DNA of 27,762 nt from JBHICC01 sp046759385 (GTDB taxonomy: Bacteria; Pseudomonadota; Gammaproteobacteria; Acidiferrobacterales; SPGG2): contig JBHICC010000038.1 in the NCBI GenBank assembly GCA_046759385.1, positions 1-27,762 on the forward strand. Direction: 5' to 3'. Position numbers and translations under genes: made by a program. The notes beneath the pieces were generated by a model that saw only the letters and a program-made list of their open reading frames with translations, ran no database searches and was not told the origin of the DNA. Positions 1 to 7,234 of this stretch are shown here, piece by piece (the stretch's first letter is position 1; each line of letters opens with the position of its first letter).

Positions 1-59
1 CCATCCGTGAGGGCGGTCGCACGGTCGGTGCCGGGGTGGTGGCGAAGATATTGGAATGA
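1..59 (+). CDS. tuf: Elongation factor Tu, C-terminal end only (partial)
   Basis: Only the last 18 whole codons and the stop lie in the window; the rest is to the left. The frame beginning at base 3 reads IREGGRTVGAGVVAKILE and stops at TGA 57-59, which is the standard C-terminus of bacterial EF-Tu, the GTPase that delivers aminoacyl-tRNA to the ribosome. Its place immediately before rpsJ matches the usual end of the str operon (rpsL-rpsG-fusA-tuf) and supports the identification despite the short fragment. Confidence 0.93.
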   Translation, partial: IREGGRTVGAGVVAKILE

Positions 60-140
60 GGAGTGAAGTGTAAGGAGCGAGGAGTAAAGCCGTAGGCGGG
101 ATATGTATTTTCCCCTTACGCCTCACCCCTAACGCCTCAC
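55..140. repeat. Paired arrays of degenerate 7-base units between tuf and rpsJ
   Basis: The left arm (55-89) is five adjoining heptamers: AATGAGG, AGTGAAG, TGTAAGG, AGCGAGG, AGTAAAG. The right arm (114-140) reads, on the minus strand, GTGAGG, CGTTAGG, GGTGAGG, CGTAAGG. Both fit a loose NGTRAGG consensus, so the element is two heptamer tracts in opposite orientation separated by 24 bases, able to form an imperfect hairpin. It starts over the tuf stop codon and ends ten bases before rpsJ, filling almost the whole intergenic space. It does not look like a classical terminator because no T-run follows the second arm. Confidence 0.6.
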
Positions 141-149
141 GATAACGAG

Positions 150-461
150 ATGGCCAGTCAAAAAATAAGGATTCGGTTAAAAGCTTTCGATCATCGTCTG
201 ATCGATCGTTCGGCGGCGGAAATCGTCGACACGGCGAAGCGTACAGGTGCCTTGGTTAAGGGGCCGATCCCGCTGCCAACAAGGATCGAACGCTTCACGT
301 TGTTGCGCTCGCCACACACGGACAAAAAGTCGCGTGACCAATTCGAGATACGCACGCACAAGCGCATCATGGATATCATGGACCCCACTGACAAAACAGT
401 CGATGCGCTGATGAAATTGGATCTCGCAGCGGGCGTCGACGTGGAGATCAAGCTGGGGTGA
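150..461 (+). CDS. rpsJ: 30S ribosomal protein S10 (transcription antitermination partner NusE)
   Basis: S10 is a protein of the 30S head and, as NusE, also joins the NusB antitermination complex. At 103 residues it equals the E. coli length. The sequence starts MASQKIRIRLKAFDHRLID and carries the conserved GPIPLPT block and the HTDKKSRDQFEIRTHKR stretch. The ATG at 150 is the only start that gives the family N-terminus; a weak AACGAG precedes it. It is the first gene of the S10 cluster, 90 bases after tuf. In E. coli this operon is repressed by L4 acting on a long leader; here the space before the gene is short and filled by a repeat, so that leader is either absent or lies inside tuf. Confidence 0.98.
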   Translation: MASQKIRIRLKAFDHRLIDRSAAEIVDTAKRTGALVKGPIPLPTRIERFTLLRSPHTDKKSRDQFEIRTHKRIMDIMDPTDKTVDALMKLDLAAGVDVEIKLG

Positions 462-516
462 AAACCGGCGGTGCGACGCGCCGCCCCCAACAAGAGTATC
501 GTGGTTGCCTAATACA

Positions 517-1170
517 ATGCCTGTAGCACTCATCGGCCGCAAGCTGGGAATGACCCAGATGTTTTCAGAGGATGGCGCCATGGTAGCCGTGACTGTGCTC
601 GAGGTCTTATCCAATCGTGTCACTCAAGTAAGGGATGTGAGTCGCGACGGCTATCGGGCAATAGAGGTAACAACCGGGTTGCGACAACGGCACCTTAATA
701 AACCGACGGCCGGGCGCTTCGCCAAGAGTGGTGTCGAGCCGGGCCGGGGTTTGTGGCAATTCCGACTGGGCCCAGACGAGAGCGAAGGCCTCAAGCCCGG
801 TTCTGAAATTAAGGTGGATGTATTCGCGGTCGGCCAGAAGGTGGATGTACAAGGGACGACAATTGGCAAAGGGTTCGCGGGGGTTATGAAACGCCACGGA
901 TTTGGTGGCGGGCGCGCCACCCACGGCAACTCGCTCGCTCACCGTGCGGGCGGTTCGATTGGTCAGCGCACCTCGCCGGGACGCGTGTTTCCCGGTAAGA
1001 AAATGGCGGGCCACATGGGGAACGTCAAGCGCACACAACAGAACCTGGAAGTGGTGCAGGTGGATGCGGAGCGCAGCCTGCTCTTGGTAAAGGGGGCGGT
1101 GCCCGGCGCCAGAGGGAGCGACGTTTTGATTCGTCCAGCGGTTAAAGCTAAGGGCGCGAGCGCGGGATAG
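517..1170 (+). CDS. rplC: 50S ribosomal protein L3
   Basis: L3 is an early-assembly protein of the large subunit with an extension reaching toward the peptidyl transferase centre. From ATG 517 the product is 217 residues (209 in E. coli) and opens with the expected IGRKLGMTQMF motif; the central HGFGGGRATHGNSLAHRAGGS loop and the GKKMAGHMGN block are also typical. An in-frame TTG at 505 would add four residues and is better spaced from a GAG at 494-496, so the start is not certain. I prefer the ATG because it gives the usual N-terminus. It lies six bases before rplD. Confidence 0.96.
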   Translation: MPVALIGRKLGMTQMFSEDGAMVAVTVLEVLSNRVTQVRDVSRDGYRAIEVTTGLRQRHLNKPTAGRFAKSGVEPGRGLWQFRLGPDESEGLKPGSEIKVDVFAVGQKVDVQGTTIGKGFAGVMKRHGFGGGRATHGNSLAHRAGGSIGQRTSPGRVFPGKKMAGHMGNVKRTQQNLEVVQVDAERSLLLVKGAVPGARGSDVLIRPAVKAKGASAG

Positions 1171-1176
1171 TCGTCG

Positions 1177-1797
1177 ATGAAGCTCAGTGTGATCACTCAG
1201 GGCGGCAAGGATTCCAAGTCCGAGGTGCAGGTCTCGGACGCTATTTTTGGTGCAGGTTTCAATGAACCGCTGGTCCATCAAGTTGTCGTCGCGCATCAGG
1301 CGGGTGGGCGACGTGGCACGCGTGCGCAAAAAACTCGCTCGACCGCGCGCGGCGGGGGCAGTAAGCCTTGGCGACAGAAGGGCACTGGGCACGCTCGAGC
1401 AGGGACGATACGCAGCCCGCTGTGGCGGGGCGGCGGCGTGGTGTTCGCGGCCGCACCACGCGATTTCTCACAAAAGGTTAACAAAAAGATGCAACGCGGC
1501 GCGCTACGGGCGATTTTTTCGGAGCTTGTACGGCAAGGCCGGCTCGTGACCATTGACGAGTTCAAGGTAGGCGAACCGAAAACCAAGACCCTTGCGGAGA
1601 AACTCAACCAGCTCGGGGCGGAGGATGTGCTTATCGTTACTGATGCGGTCGATGAGAATCTGCGTTTATCGGCACGCAACCTGCCGAAGGTGTCGGTATG
1701 TGATGCTAGGCATACGGATCCGGTGAGTCTCCTGACGCGCGAGAAGGTTCTCGTGACCTTAGCAGCGTTAAAACAGTTAGAGGAGCGGCTAGCATGA
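1177..1797 (+). CDS. rplD: 50S ribosomal protein L4
   Basis: L4 binds 23S rRNA and lines the nascent-peptide tunnel; in E. coli it is also the autogenous repressor of the S10 operon. The 206-residue product (201 in E. coli) contains the diagnostic tunnel loop with RSTARGGGSKPWRQKGTGHAR, followed by SPLWRGGGVVF and the NKKMQRGALRA helix. The first residues (MKLSVITQGGKDSKSEVQVSD) are slightly longer than in E. coli. Its stop overlaps the start of rplW by four bases (ATGA), suggesting translational coupling. Confidence 0.97.
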   Translation: MKLSVITQGGKDSKSEVQVSDAIFGAGFNEPLVHQVVVAHQAGGRRGTRAQKTRSTARGGGSKPWRQKGTGHARAGTIRSPLWRGGGVVFAAAPRDFSQKVNKKMQRGALRAIFSELVRQGRLVTIDEFKVGEPKTKTLAEKLNQLGAEDVLIVTDAVDENLRLSARNLPKVSVCDARHTDPVSLLTREKVLVTLAALKQLEERLA

Positions 1798-2090
1798 AAG
1801 ACGAGCAGCTGTTCCAGATACTCTTGGCCCCATATGTGTCTGAGAAGAGCACACGGGTCGCAGATCGGTACAAGCAGTTCGTGTTCGAGGTGCGCCGCGA
1901 CGCGACCAAACCGCTGATCAAGCAGGCAGTCGAAAAGTTATTCGAAGTCAAAGTAGAAAGCGTGACTGTGTTGAACATTAAGGGCAAACGTAAAGCATTT
2001 GGTCGACGAGCCGGCCGGCGATCGGATAAGAAAAAAGCCTATGTGCGCCTGAAGCCGGGCTTCGACATCGACTTCCTCGGTACATCGTGA
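1794..2090 (+). CDS. rplW: 50S ribosomal protein L23
   Basis: L23 sits at the peptide exit and is the docking site for trigger factor and SRP. The product is 98 residues (100 in E. coli). Recognisable blocks are LLAPYVSEKSTR near the N-terminus, VFEVRRDATKP, the VEKLFEVKVESVTVLNIKGK segment and the basic loop GRRAGRRSDKKKAYVRL. It overlaps rplD by four bases and precedes rplB by 18 bases. Confidence 0.97.
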   Translation: MKDEQLFQILLAPYVSEKSTRVADRYKQFVFEVRRDATKPLIKQAVEKLFEVKVESVTVLNIKGKRKAFGRRAGRRSDKKKAYVRLKPGFDIDFLGTS

Positions 2091-2108
2091 TGAGAGCGGG
2101 GCGATAGT

Positions 2109-2945
2109 ATGGCGGTTGTTAAGGTCAAACCAACGTCTCCCGGCCGTCGGGGCATGGCCAAGGTGGTCAATCCGGCACTTCACAAGGGGGACCCATTTGC
2201 ACCCCTGGTTGAAAAGAAGTCGACCATACACGGGCGCAATGCCTATGGGCGAATCACCGTGCGCCACCGAGGCGGCGGGCATAAGCGTCGTTATCGCGCG
2301 ATTGACTTCAAGCGCGATAACGATGGTATTCCTGGAAAAGTCGAACGCATCGAGTATGACCCCAACCGTAGCGCCAATATTGCACTCGTGCTGTTCGTAA
2401 ACGGGGAGCGCCGCTACATTATCGCGCCGAAGGATATCGCCGTAGGCAGCGAGATTGTGGCGGGCGCGGACGCGCCGATTAGGCCAGGGAATACGCTACC
2501 ACTGCGAAGTATTCCGGTCGGGAGTCTCGTGCACTGCGTGGAGCTGAAGGCCGGTAAAGGGGCACAGATCGGACGCAGCGCTGGAGCGGCGATTCAGTTA
2601 GTCGCGCGCGAGGGTAACTATGCACAAATTCGACTTCGGTCAGGCGAGGTGCGCAAGGTACATGTCGATTGCCGGGCGACCATCGGTGAGGCCGGCAATG
2701 CTGAGCACTCATTGAGGAAACTGGGTAAAGCCGGTGCCAGGCGTTGGCGAGGGATACGACCAACGGTGCGTGGAGTGGCGATGAACCCCGTGGACCACCC
2801 ACACGGCGGCGGCGAGGGTCGAACTTCCGGCGGCCGACACCCGGTGACGCCCTGGGGCGTACCGACGAAAGGCCACAAGACGCGTCTGAACAAACGTACG
2901 GATCCGATGATCGTGCGCCGCCGGCGCAAGCGCAAAGGGGCCTAA
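2109..2945 (+). CDS. rplB: 50S ribosomal protein L2
   Basis: L2 is a highly conserved protein required for subunit association and peptidyl transferase activity. It has 278 residues (273 in E. coli). The N-terminal RGGGHKRRYRAIDFKRD block (around residues 54-70), the central OB/SH3-like RNA-binding region, and the near-invariant MNPVDHPHGGGEGR loop (about residues 225-238, containing the histidine thought to matter for activity) are all intact. The basic tail ends in RRRRKRKGA. rpsS begins three bases after its stop. Confidence 0.98.
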   Translation: MAVVKVKPTSPGRRGMAKVVNPALHKGDPFAPLVEKKSTIHGRNAYGRITVRHRGGGHKRRYRAIDFKRDNDGIPGKVERIEYDPNRSANIALVLFVNGERRYIIAPKDIAVGSEIVAGADAPIRPGNTLPLRSIPVGSLVHCVELKAGKGAQIGRSAGAAIQLVAREGNYAQIRLRSGEVRKVHVDCRATIGEAGNAEHSLRKLGKAGARRWRGIRPTVRGVAMNPVDHPHGGGEGRTSGGRHPVTPWGVPTKGHKTRLNKRTDPMIVRRRRKRKGA

Positions 2946-2948
2946 CCG

Positions 2949-3227
2949 ATGCCACGTTCTATTAAGAAAGGGCCGTTCGTTGATCACCACTTAGCAAGAA
3001 AAGTCGAGCGCGCACACAGCGAAGGGAGCAAGCGGCCGATCAAGACGTGGTCTCGGCGATCGACGATCACGCCGGATTTTGTCGGATTGACTATCGCTGT
3101 GCACAACGGACGCCAGCATGTGCCGATACTGGTCACGGAGAACATGGTGGGCCACAAGCTCGGCGAGTTTGCTGCCACCCGCACGTTTAAGGGCCACTCC
3201 GGGGACAGGAAGGCGGCGGCGAAGTAG
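2949..3227 (+). CDS. rpsS: 30S ribosomal protein S19
   Basis: S19 is in the head of the small subunit, where it contacts S13 and the 50S bridge. The product is 92 residues, as in E. coli, and starts MPRSIKKGPFVDHHLARKVE. The blocks IKTWSRRSTITPDFVGLTIAVHNG and GHKLGEFAATRTFKGH are family signatures. An AAGGGGC lies before the ATG, overlapping the end of rplB. The stop is followed three bases later by rplV. Confidence 0.98.
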   Translation: MPRSIKKGPFVDHHLARKVERAHSEGSKRPIKTWSRRSTITPDFVGLTIAVHNGRQHVPILVTENMVGHKLGEFAATRTFKGHSGDRKAAAK

Positions 3228-3230
3228 ACC

Positions 3231-3617
3231 ATGGAAACAAGAGCGCTACTTAAGTACATCCGTATGTCACCCCAGAAGGGGCGTCTGGTGGCTGATCAAA
3301 TCCGTGGTCTGCCGGTAGCAAAGGCCCTGGAAGTCTTGCAATTCAGCGGTAAGAAAGCGGCGGGACCTTTGCGCAAGGCAGTCGAGTCGGCGATTGCTAA
3401 TGCTGAACACAACGAAGGTGCGGATGTTGATGAGCTTCGGGTGGCGAACGTGCGGGTCGACGTCGGGCCGACGATCAAGCGTTGGCGCGCGCGTGCGAAG
3501 GGCCGGGTAGCTCGCATAAAGAAGCGCACGAGCCATATAACGGTTACCGTATCTGACACCGAGTCCACACTCCCGAAAAAGCCCAGGTCGAAGGAGGGGA
3601 CGGAGGAGGAGGCATAA
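3231..3617 (+). CDS. rplV: 50S ribosomal protein L22 with charged C-terminal tail
   Basis: L22 binds all domains of 23S rRNA and its beta-hairpin lines the exit tunnel. The core is typical: RMSPQKGRLVADQIRGLP near the N-terminus, the SAIANAEHNEGAD segment, and the hairpin region VGPTIKRWRARAKGRVARI followed by KKRTSHITVTVSD. At 128 residues it is about 18 longer than the E. coli protein (110); the excess is a low-complexity charged tail (TESTLPKKPRSKEGTEEEA) after the last conserved strand. Its stop overlaps the rpsC start by one base (TAATG). Confidence 0.97.
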   Translation: METRALLKYIRMSPQKGRLVADQIRGLPVAKALEVLQFSGKKAAGPLRKAVESAIANAEHNEGADVDELRVANVRVDVGPTIKRWRARAKGRVARIKKRTSHITVTVSDTESTLPKKPRSKEGTEEEA

Positions 3618-4291
3618 TGGGGCAGAAGGCAATCCCAACAGGGCTTCGTCTAGGGATTATCAACGACTGGACCGCCAAGTGGTACTCCGGCAGTAAGACG
3701 TACGCCGATCATCTGAACTCGGATCTGGAACTGCGCGCATATATTAAGAAGAAACTCGCGAACGCCGCGGTCAGCAAGATCGTTATACAACGTCCAGCGC
3801 AGAGCGTGAACGTTACTATACATACCGCACGGCCTGGGATAGTTATCGGCAAGAAAGGCGAGGATATTGAAAATCTGCGTAGGGAGCTGACGAAGCTCGC
3901 CGGCCAGCCAGTGCATCTGGCGGTGGAAGAAATCCGCAAGCCCGAACTCGACGCGCAACTGGTAGCAGAAAGCATTTGTCAACAGCTGGAAAAACGCATT
4001 ATGTTTCGCCGCGCGATGAAACGTGCCGTTACCAATGCCATGCGCTTGCGTGCTCTAGGCATCAAGGTCATGGTTGCCGGTCGTTTGAATGGAGCCGAAA
4101 TCGCGCGGACGGAATGGTATCGCGAGGGCCGGGTACCACTACATACCCTGAGGGCCGATATTGACTACGGATTTGCCGAAGCGTACACCACATACGGCGT
4201 GATTGGGGTGAAGGTGTGGATCTTTAAAGGCGAAGTCTTTGATCGCGAAGAAGAGGTCGATGTCGAAGCGACCAAAAAAGCAAGCGCCTGA
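3617..4291 (+). CDS. rpsC: 30S ribosomal protein S3
   Basis: S3 forms part of the mRNA entry channel. The 224-residue product (233 in E. coli) starts MGQKAIPTGLRLGII. A type II KH RNA-binding domain is clear, with its GXXG loop as GKKG at residues 78-81. The C-terminal domain contains RAMKRAVTNAMRLRALGIKV and the AEIARTEWYREGRVPLHTLRADIDYG block. The C-terminus is short and ends in a charged stretch. It shares one base with rplV, so the two are probably translationally coupled. Confidence 0.98.
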   Translation: MGQKAIPTGLRLGIINDWTAKWYSGSKTYADHLNSDLELRAYIKKKLANAAVSKIVIQRPAQSVNVTIHTARPGIVIGKKGEDIENLRRELTKLAGQPVHLAVEEIRKPELDAQLVAESICQQLEKRIMFRRAMKRAVTNAMRLRALGIKVMVAGRLNGAEIARTEWYREGRVPLHTLRADIDYGFAEAYTTYGVIGVKVWIFKGEVFDREEEVDVEATKKASA

Positions 4292-4310
4292 GATGCAGGT
4301 TAACCGATAA

Positions 4311-4724
4311 ATGCTACAACCGAAGAAAACCAAGTACCGCAAGCAACAGAAAGGCCGCAATCGCGGTTTGGCCACGCGCGGCCACAAGGTCAACTTCGGC
4401 GATTATGGCCTGAAGGCAACGACGCGCGGACGGCTCACCGCGCGCCAAATCGAGGCGGGTCGACGCGCGTTGACGCGTTATATCAAGCGCGGTGGGCGTG
4501 TGTGGATACGCGTGTTTCCCGACAAACCGGTGTCGAAAAAGCCGCTTGAGGTCCGTATGGGTAAGGGCAAAGGCAATCCAGAATATTGGGTAGCGCTCAT
4601 AAAGCCGGGCACCGTGATCTACGAGATGGAAGGTGTCGGTGAGGAGCAGGCACGCGAGGCATTCAGGTTGGCAGCAGCCAAGCTAAGCGTCAGAACTACC
4701 TTTGTTAGTAGGCAGGCGGCATGA
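4311..4724 (+). CDS. rplP: 50S ribosomal protein L16
   Basis: L16 organises the A-site region of the large subunit. The product has 137 residues (136 in E. coli) and starts MLQPKKTKYRKQQKGRNRG. GDYGLKATTRGRLTARQIEAGRRALTR is the classic signature, followed by RVWIRVFPDKPVSKKPLEVRMGKGKGNPEYWVA. It begins 19 bases after rpsC, the loosest spacing in this stretch, and overlaps rpmC by four bases. Confidence 0.98.
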   Translation: MLQPKKTKYRKQQKGRNRGLATRGHKVNFGDYGLKATTRGRLTARQIEAGRRALTRYIKRGGRVWIRVFPDKPVSKKPLEVRMGKGKGNPEYWVALIKPGTVIYEMEGVGEEQAREAFRLAAAKLSVRTTFVSRQAA

Positions 4725-4924
4725 GGGCGAAAGACATCCGCAACATGGATGACGCAGCGATCGCTAAGGAACTGCGTGATCTACTGCGCGAGCAATTCAA
4801 TCTGCGCATGCAAAGGGCGACGGGTCAGCTGGGAAATACGGCTCGCTTCAGTGAGGTACGCCGCGATATCGCGCGCGTGCGCACGGTCATGACGGAAAAA
4901 AGAGATAAGAGCGATTCAGCATGA
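4721..4924 (+). CDS. rpmC: 50S ribosomal protein L29
   Basis: L29 is a small two-helix protein near the exit tunnel that contacts L23. The product is 67 residues (63 in E. coli), starting MRAKDIRNMDDAAIAKELRD and containing LLREQFNLRMQRATGQLGNT and RFSEVRRDIARVRTVM, which match the L29 helical hairpin. It overlaps both neighbours by four bases (ATGA), so rplP, rpmC and rpsQ form a tightly coupled trio. Confidence 0.96.
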   Translation: MRAKDIRNMDDAAIAKELRDLLREQFNLRMQRATGQLGNTARFSEVRRDIARVRTVMTEKRDKSDSA

Positions 4925-5187
4925 ACGATGTGGCCAAGGTAACGCGCTCGCTCACGGGCCGCGTAGTGGGCAATAAGATGGAGAAGACCATTACGGTCGT
5001 CGTCGAGCGTAAGGTACGTCACCCGCTTTATCAGAAATATATCCGGCGCAGAACCAAACTACACGCGCACGATGAGAACAACGAATGCGGTCAGGGTGAT
5101 CTCGTCGTGATCGAGGAATGTCGGCCGCTTTCTAAGTCTAAGAGCTGGCGGCTAGTGAAGGTGGTGGAGAAAGCGACGACAGTTTGA
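4921..5187 (+). CDS. rpsQ: 30S ribosomal protein S17
   Basis: S17 is a primary 16S rRNA-binding protein with an OB fold. The product has 88 residues (84 in E. coli). Family blocks are LTGRVVGNKMEKTITVVVERKVRHP, the YIRRRTKLHAHDENNE loop, and GDLVVIEECRPLSKSKSWRLV. It is the last gene of the S10 operon; 27 bases separate it from rplN, where the spc operon starts in E. coli, and I see no convincing promoter in that gap. Confidence 0.97.
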   Translation: MNDVAKVTRSLTGRVVGNKMEKTITVVVERKVRHPLYQKYIRRRTKLHAHDENNECGQGDLVVIEECRPLSKSKSWRLVKVVEKATTV

Positions 5188-5214
5188 GCGGGGCCGGTTT
5201 GCGGAGTCAAAGCA

Positions 5215-5583
5215 ATGATCCAGATGCAGAGCGTATTGTCGGTTGCGGACAATAGCGGGGCCAAGAAGGTGAAGTGTATCAAAGTACTTGGTGGGTCCCG
5301 GCGCCGGTACGCGGGCATTGGTGATGTCATAAAAGTAAGTGTAAAAGAGGCGATCCCGCGCGGGCGTGTCAAGAAAGGTGACATCTATGTAGCCGTCATC
5401 GTGCGCTCACGCAAAGGTGTACGTCGCAATGATGGCTCGGTCATCCGCTTCGACAAGAATGCCGCAGTACTGCTGACGCCTCAACTGCAGCCCGTGGGGA
5501 CACGCATTTTCGGACCGGTGACACGCGAGCTACGGACGCAAAATTTTATGAAAATCATCTCGCTCGCACCAGAGGTACTGTAG
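5215..5583 (+). CDS. rplN: 50S ribosomal protein L14
   Basis: L14 is a beta-barrel protein at the subunit interface, and the binding site of the silencing factor RsfS. The product is 122 residues (123 in E. coli). It starts MIQMQSVLSVADNSGAKKV and continues with CIKVLGGSRRRYAGIGDVI, the central KEAIPRGRVKKGD segment and the ending GTRIFGPVTRELR followed by FMKIISLAPEVL. It is the first gene of the spc set; rplX follows after eight bases. Confidence 0.98.
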   Translation: MIQMQSVLSVADNSGAKKVKCIKVLGGSRRRYAGIGDVIKVSVKEAIPRGRVKKGDIYVAVIVRSRKGVRRNDGSVIRFDKNAAVLLTPQLQPVGTRIFGPVTRELRTQNFMKIISLAPEVL

Positions 5584-5591
5584 GAGTAGTG

Positions 5592-5909
5592 ATGCCTAAG
5601 ATCAGAAAGGGTGATCAGGTCGTAGTACTCTCCGGAAAAGAAAAGGGCAAGCAAGGCGCCGTGCTGAAGATCTTGCCGGGCGACCGTGTGCTTATAGAAA
5701 ACGTTAACATCGTCAAGCGGCACACCCGTCCGAACCCGAACAAAGGTGTAACGGGTGGCATCGTCGATAAAGAAGCGCCGGTCCACGTCTCCAACGTGGC
5801 CCTGTACAACCCTTCGACTGGAAAGGGCGAGCGCGTAGGCGTTAAGTTTCTTGAGGATGGTCGCAAAGTGCGCTACTTCAAGGGCAATGGCGAGGTTGTC
5901 GATCTATAA
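5592..5909 (+). CDS. rplX: 50S ribosomal protein L24
   Basis: L24 is an assembly initiator of the 50S subunit and has a KOW motif. From ATG 5592 the product is 105 residues (104 in E. coli). The N-terminal IRKGDQVVVLSGKEKGKQGAV stretch is the KOW motif, followed by VNIVKRHTRPNP and the GGIVDKEAPVHVSNVALYNP block. An in-frame GTG at 5589 exists, but AGGAG at 5582-5586 is only two bases from it and five from the ATG, so the ATG is the better start. Confidence 0.97.
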   Translation: MPKIRKGDQVVVLSGKEKGKQGAVLKILPGDRVLIENVNIVKRHTRPNPNKGVTGGIVDKEAPVHVSNVALYNPSTGKGERVGVKFLEDGRKVRYFKGNGEVVDL

Positions 5910-5921
5910 GAACACATGACA

Positions 5922-6461
5922 ATGGCTAGACTGCAGGAATATTACCGGGAAACGGTGGTCTCTGAGCTGATTGAGAAGTTCGGTTACCAAAGCATCATGC
6001 AGGTACCACGGATCAGGAAGATCACGCTTAATATGGGTGTGGGTGAGGCTCTCGCTGACAAGAAGGCTATCGACAGCGCGATGGCGGACATGGAACGAAT
6101 TAGTGGACAGAAGCCTGTGGCCGCGCGAGCCCGAAAATCGGTCGCAAACTTTAAGGTTCGGGCTGGTTGGTTGATCGGCTGTAAGGTGACCTTGAGACGC
6201 GCGCACATGTATGAGTTCTTGGATCGCCTGATCCAGATCGCGATACCGCGCACGCGCGACTTTCGCGGGCTTTCCCCGCGGGCCTTCGATGGGCGCGGAA
6301 ACTACTCGCTAGGTGTAAAGGAGCAGATCATCTTCCCTGAAATTGACTATGACAAGATCGATGCTATTCGTGGCATGGACATTACCATCACGACCAGCGC
6401 CAAGACCGACGAAGAGGCCCGGGCGCTGCTCGATGCATTCAACTTCCCCATCAGGAGCTGA
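5922..6461 (+). CDS. rplE: 50S ribosomal protein L5
   Basis: L5 forms the 5S rRNA complex in the central protuberance and contacts P-site tRNA. Starting at ATG 5922 the product is 179 residues, exactly the E. coli length, opening MARLQEYYRETVVSELIEKF. The blocks MQVPRIRKITLNMGVGEA, RDFRGLSPRAFDGRGNYS and KEQIIFPEIDYDKID are hallmarks. An in-frame ATG at 5916 would add Met-Thr and is closer to a weak TAAG, so it remains possible. In E. coli the S8 repressor site is on the mRNA around the start of this gene; I could not verify an equivalent fold here. Confidence 0.97.
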   Translation: MARLQEYYRETVVSELIEKFGYQSIMQVPRIRKITLNMGVGEALADKKAIDSAMADMERISGQKPVAARARKSVANFKVRAGWLIGCKVTLRRAHMYEFLDRLIQIAIPRTRDFRGLSPRAFDGRGNYSLGVKEQIIFPEIDYDKIDAIRGMDITITTSAKTDEEARALLDAFNFPIRS

Positions 6462-6470
6462 GCCGCACAC

Positions 6471-6776
6471 ATGGCTAAGAAATCGATGATCGCAAGAGAA
6501 AAGAAGCGCATGGGTCTGGCTGTCAGATATGCCGCACGGCGCCTGGAACTGCGGACCAAAGCCAAGGACACGACCTTGTCGGAGGAGAAGCGACTGCAGG
6601 CGCAGTTGGCGTTACAGAAGCTTCCGCGCGACTCGAGCCCGAGTCGCATGCGTAACCGCTGTCGTCTGACCGGGCGTCCGCGGGGTTATTATCGTAAGTT
6701 TGGACTTGCCCGTAACAAGCTCCGAGACGTGATGATGCGCGGCGAGGTCCCGGGGGTTGTGAAGGCGAGTTGGTAA
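6471..6776 (+). CDS. rpsN: 30S ribosomal protein S14 (zinc-free long form)
   Basis: S14 is in the 30S head. The product has 101 residues, as in E. coli, and starts MAKKSMIAREKKRMGLA. The C-terminal NRCRLTGRPRGYYRKFGLARNKLRD segment is the family signature. Only one cysteine is present, so this is the long zinc-independent form and not the short zinc-ribbon form of Gram-positives. It begins nine bases after rplE, and the 56 bases between it and rpsH contain no evident feature. Confidence 0.98.
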   Translation: MAKKSMIAREKKRMGLAVRYAARRLELRTKAKDTTLSEEKRLQAQLALQKLPRDSSPSRMRNRCRLTGRPRGYYRKFGLARNKLRDVMMRGEVPGVVKASW

Positions 6777-6835
6777 AATCCGATACTAGCTCGTTCCCCG
6801 CCGCTGGCTACTGATAACTCGGAACTAAGGTTATG

Positions 6836-7225
6836 ATGACTGATCCTATTTCTGACATGCTGACGCGACTCCGAAATGCGCAGCAAGGCGAGAAGGTCAG
6901 CGCGTTGATACCTTCCTCCAATACAAAACGAGCCATTGCGCAGGTTTTACAAGAGGAGGGGTACATCGAACGTTTCGAGGAGCGTGCGCTAGACGGGAAA
7001 CCGGTGCTGGAGGTGTTCCTAAAGTATTACGCGGGACGACCTGTGATCGAGAGTATCCAACGTGTGAGTCGGCCTGGGCGCCGACAGTATCGAGGTTGCG
7101 ACGAGCTCCCGAAGATCGCTGGCGGGCTCGGTATGGCAATCATCTCCACCTCCAGAGGCATTATGTCTGACCGATCCGCTCGGCGGGCGGGGGTCGGCGG
7201 TGAGGTACTGTGCTTTGTGTCCTGA
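6836..7225 (+). CDS. rpsH: 30S ribosomal protein S8
   Basis: S8 is a primary binder of the central 16S domain; in E. coli it is also the translational repressor of the spc operon. From ATG 6836 the product is 129 residues (130 in E. coli), starting MTDPISDMLTRLRNAQ. The VIESIQRVSRPGRRQYRG and GLGMAIISTSRGIMSDRSARRAGVGGE blocks are diagnostic. A second ATG three bases upstream (6833) is only two bases from the TAAGG at 6826-6830, whereas 6836 is five away and therefore preferred. Confidence 0.97.
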   Translation: MTDPISDMLTRLRNAQQGEKVSALIPSSNTKRAIAQVLQEEGYIERFEERALDGKPVLEVFLKYYAGRPVIESIQRVSRPGRRQYRGCDELPKIAGGLGMAIISTSRGIMSDRSARRAGVGGEVLCFVS

Positions 7226-7234
7226 AGTAGCGAG

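Noticed and set aside
607..1392. Long open frame on the minus strand opposite rplC and rplD (261 codons)
   Set aside because: It is antisense to two unmistakable ribosomal protein genes, resembles no family and is arginine/alanine-rich as expected for a shadow frame in GC-rich DNA.
5888..5960. S8 repressor site near the rplE start, as in E. coli
   Set aside because: I could not fold a convincing mimic of the 16S helix 21 target by eye, so it is not claimed.
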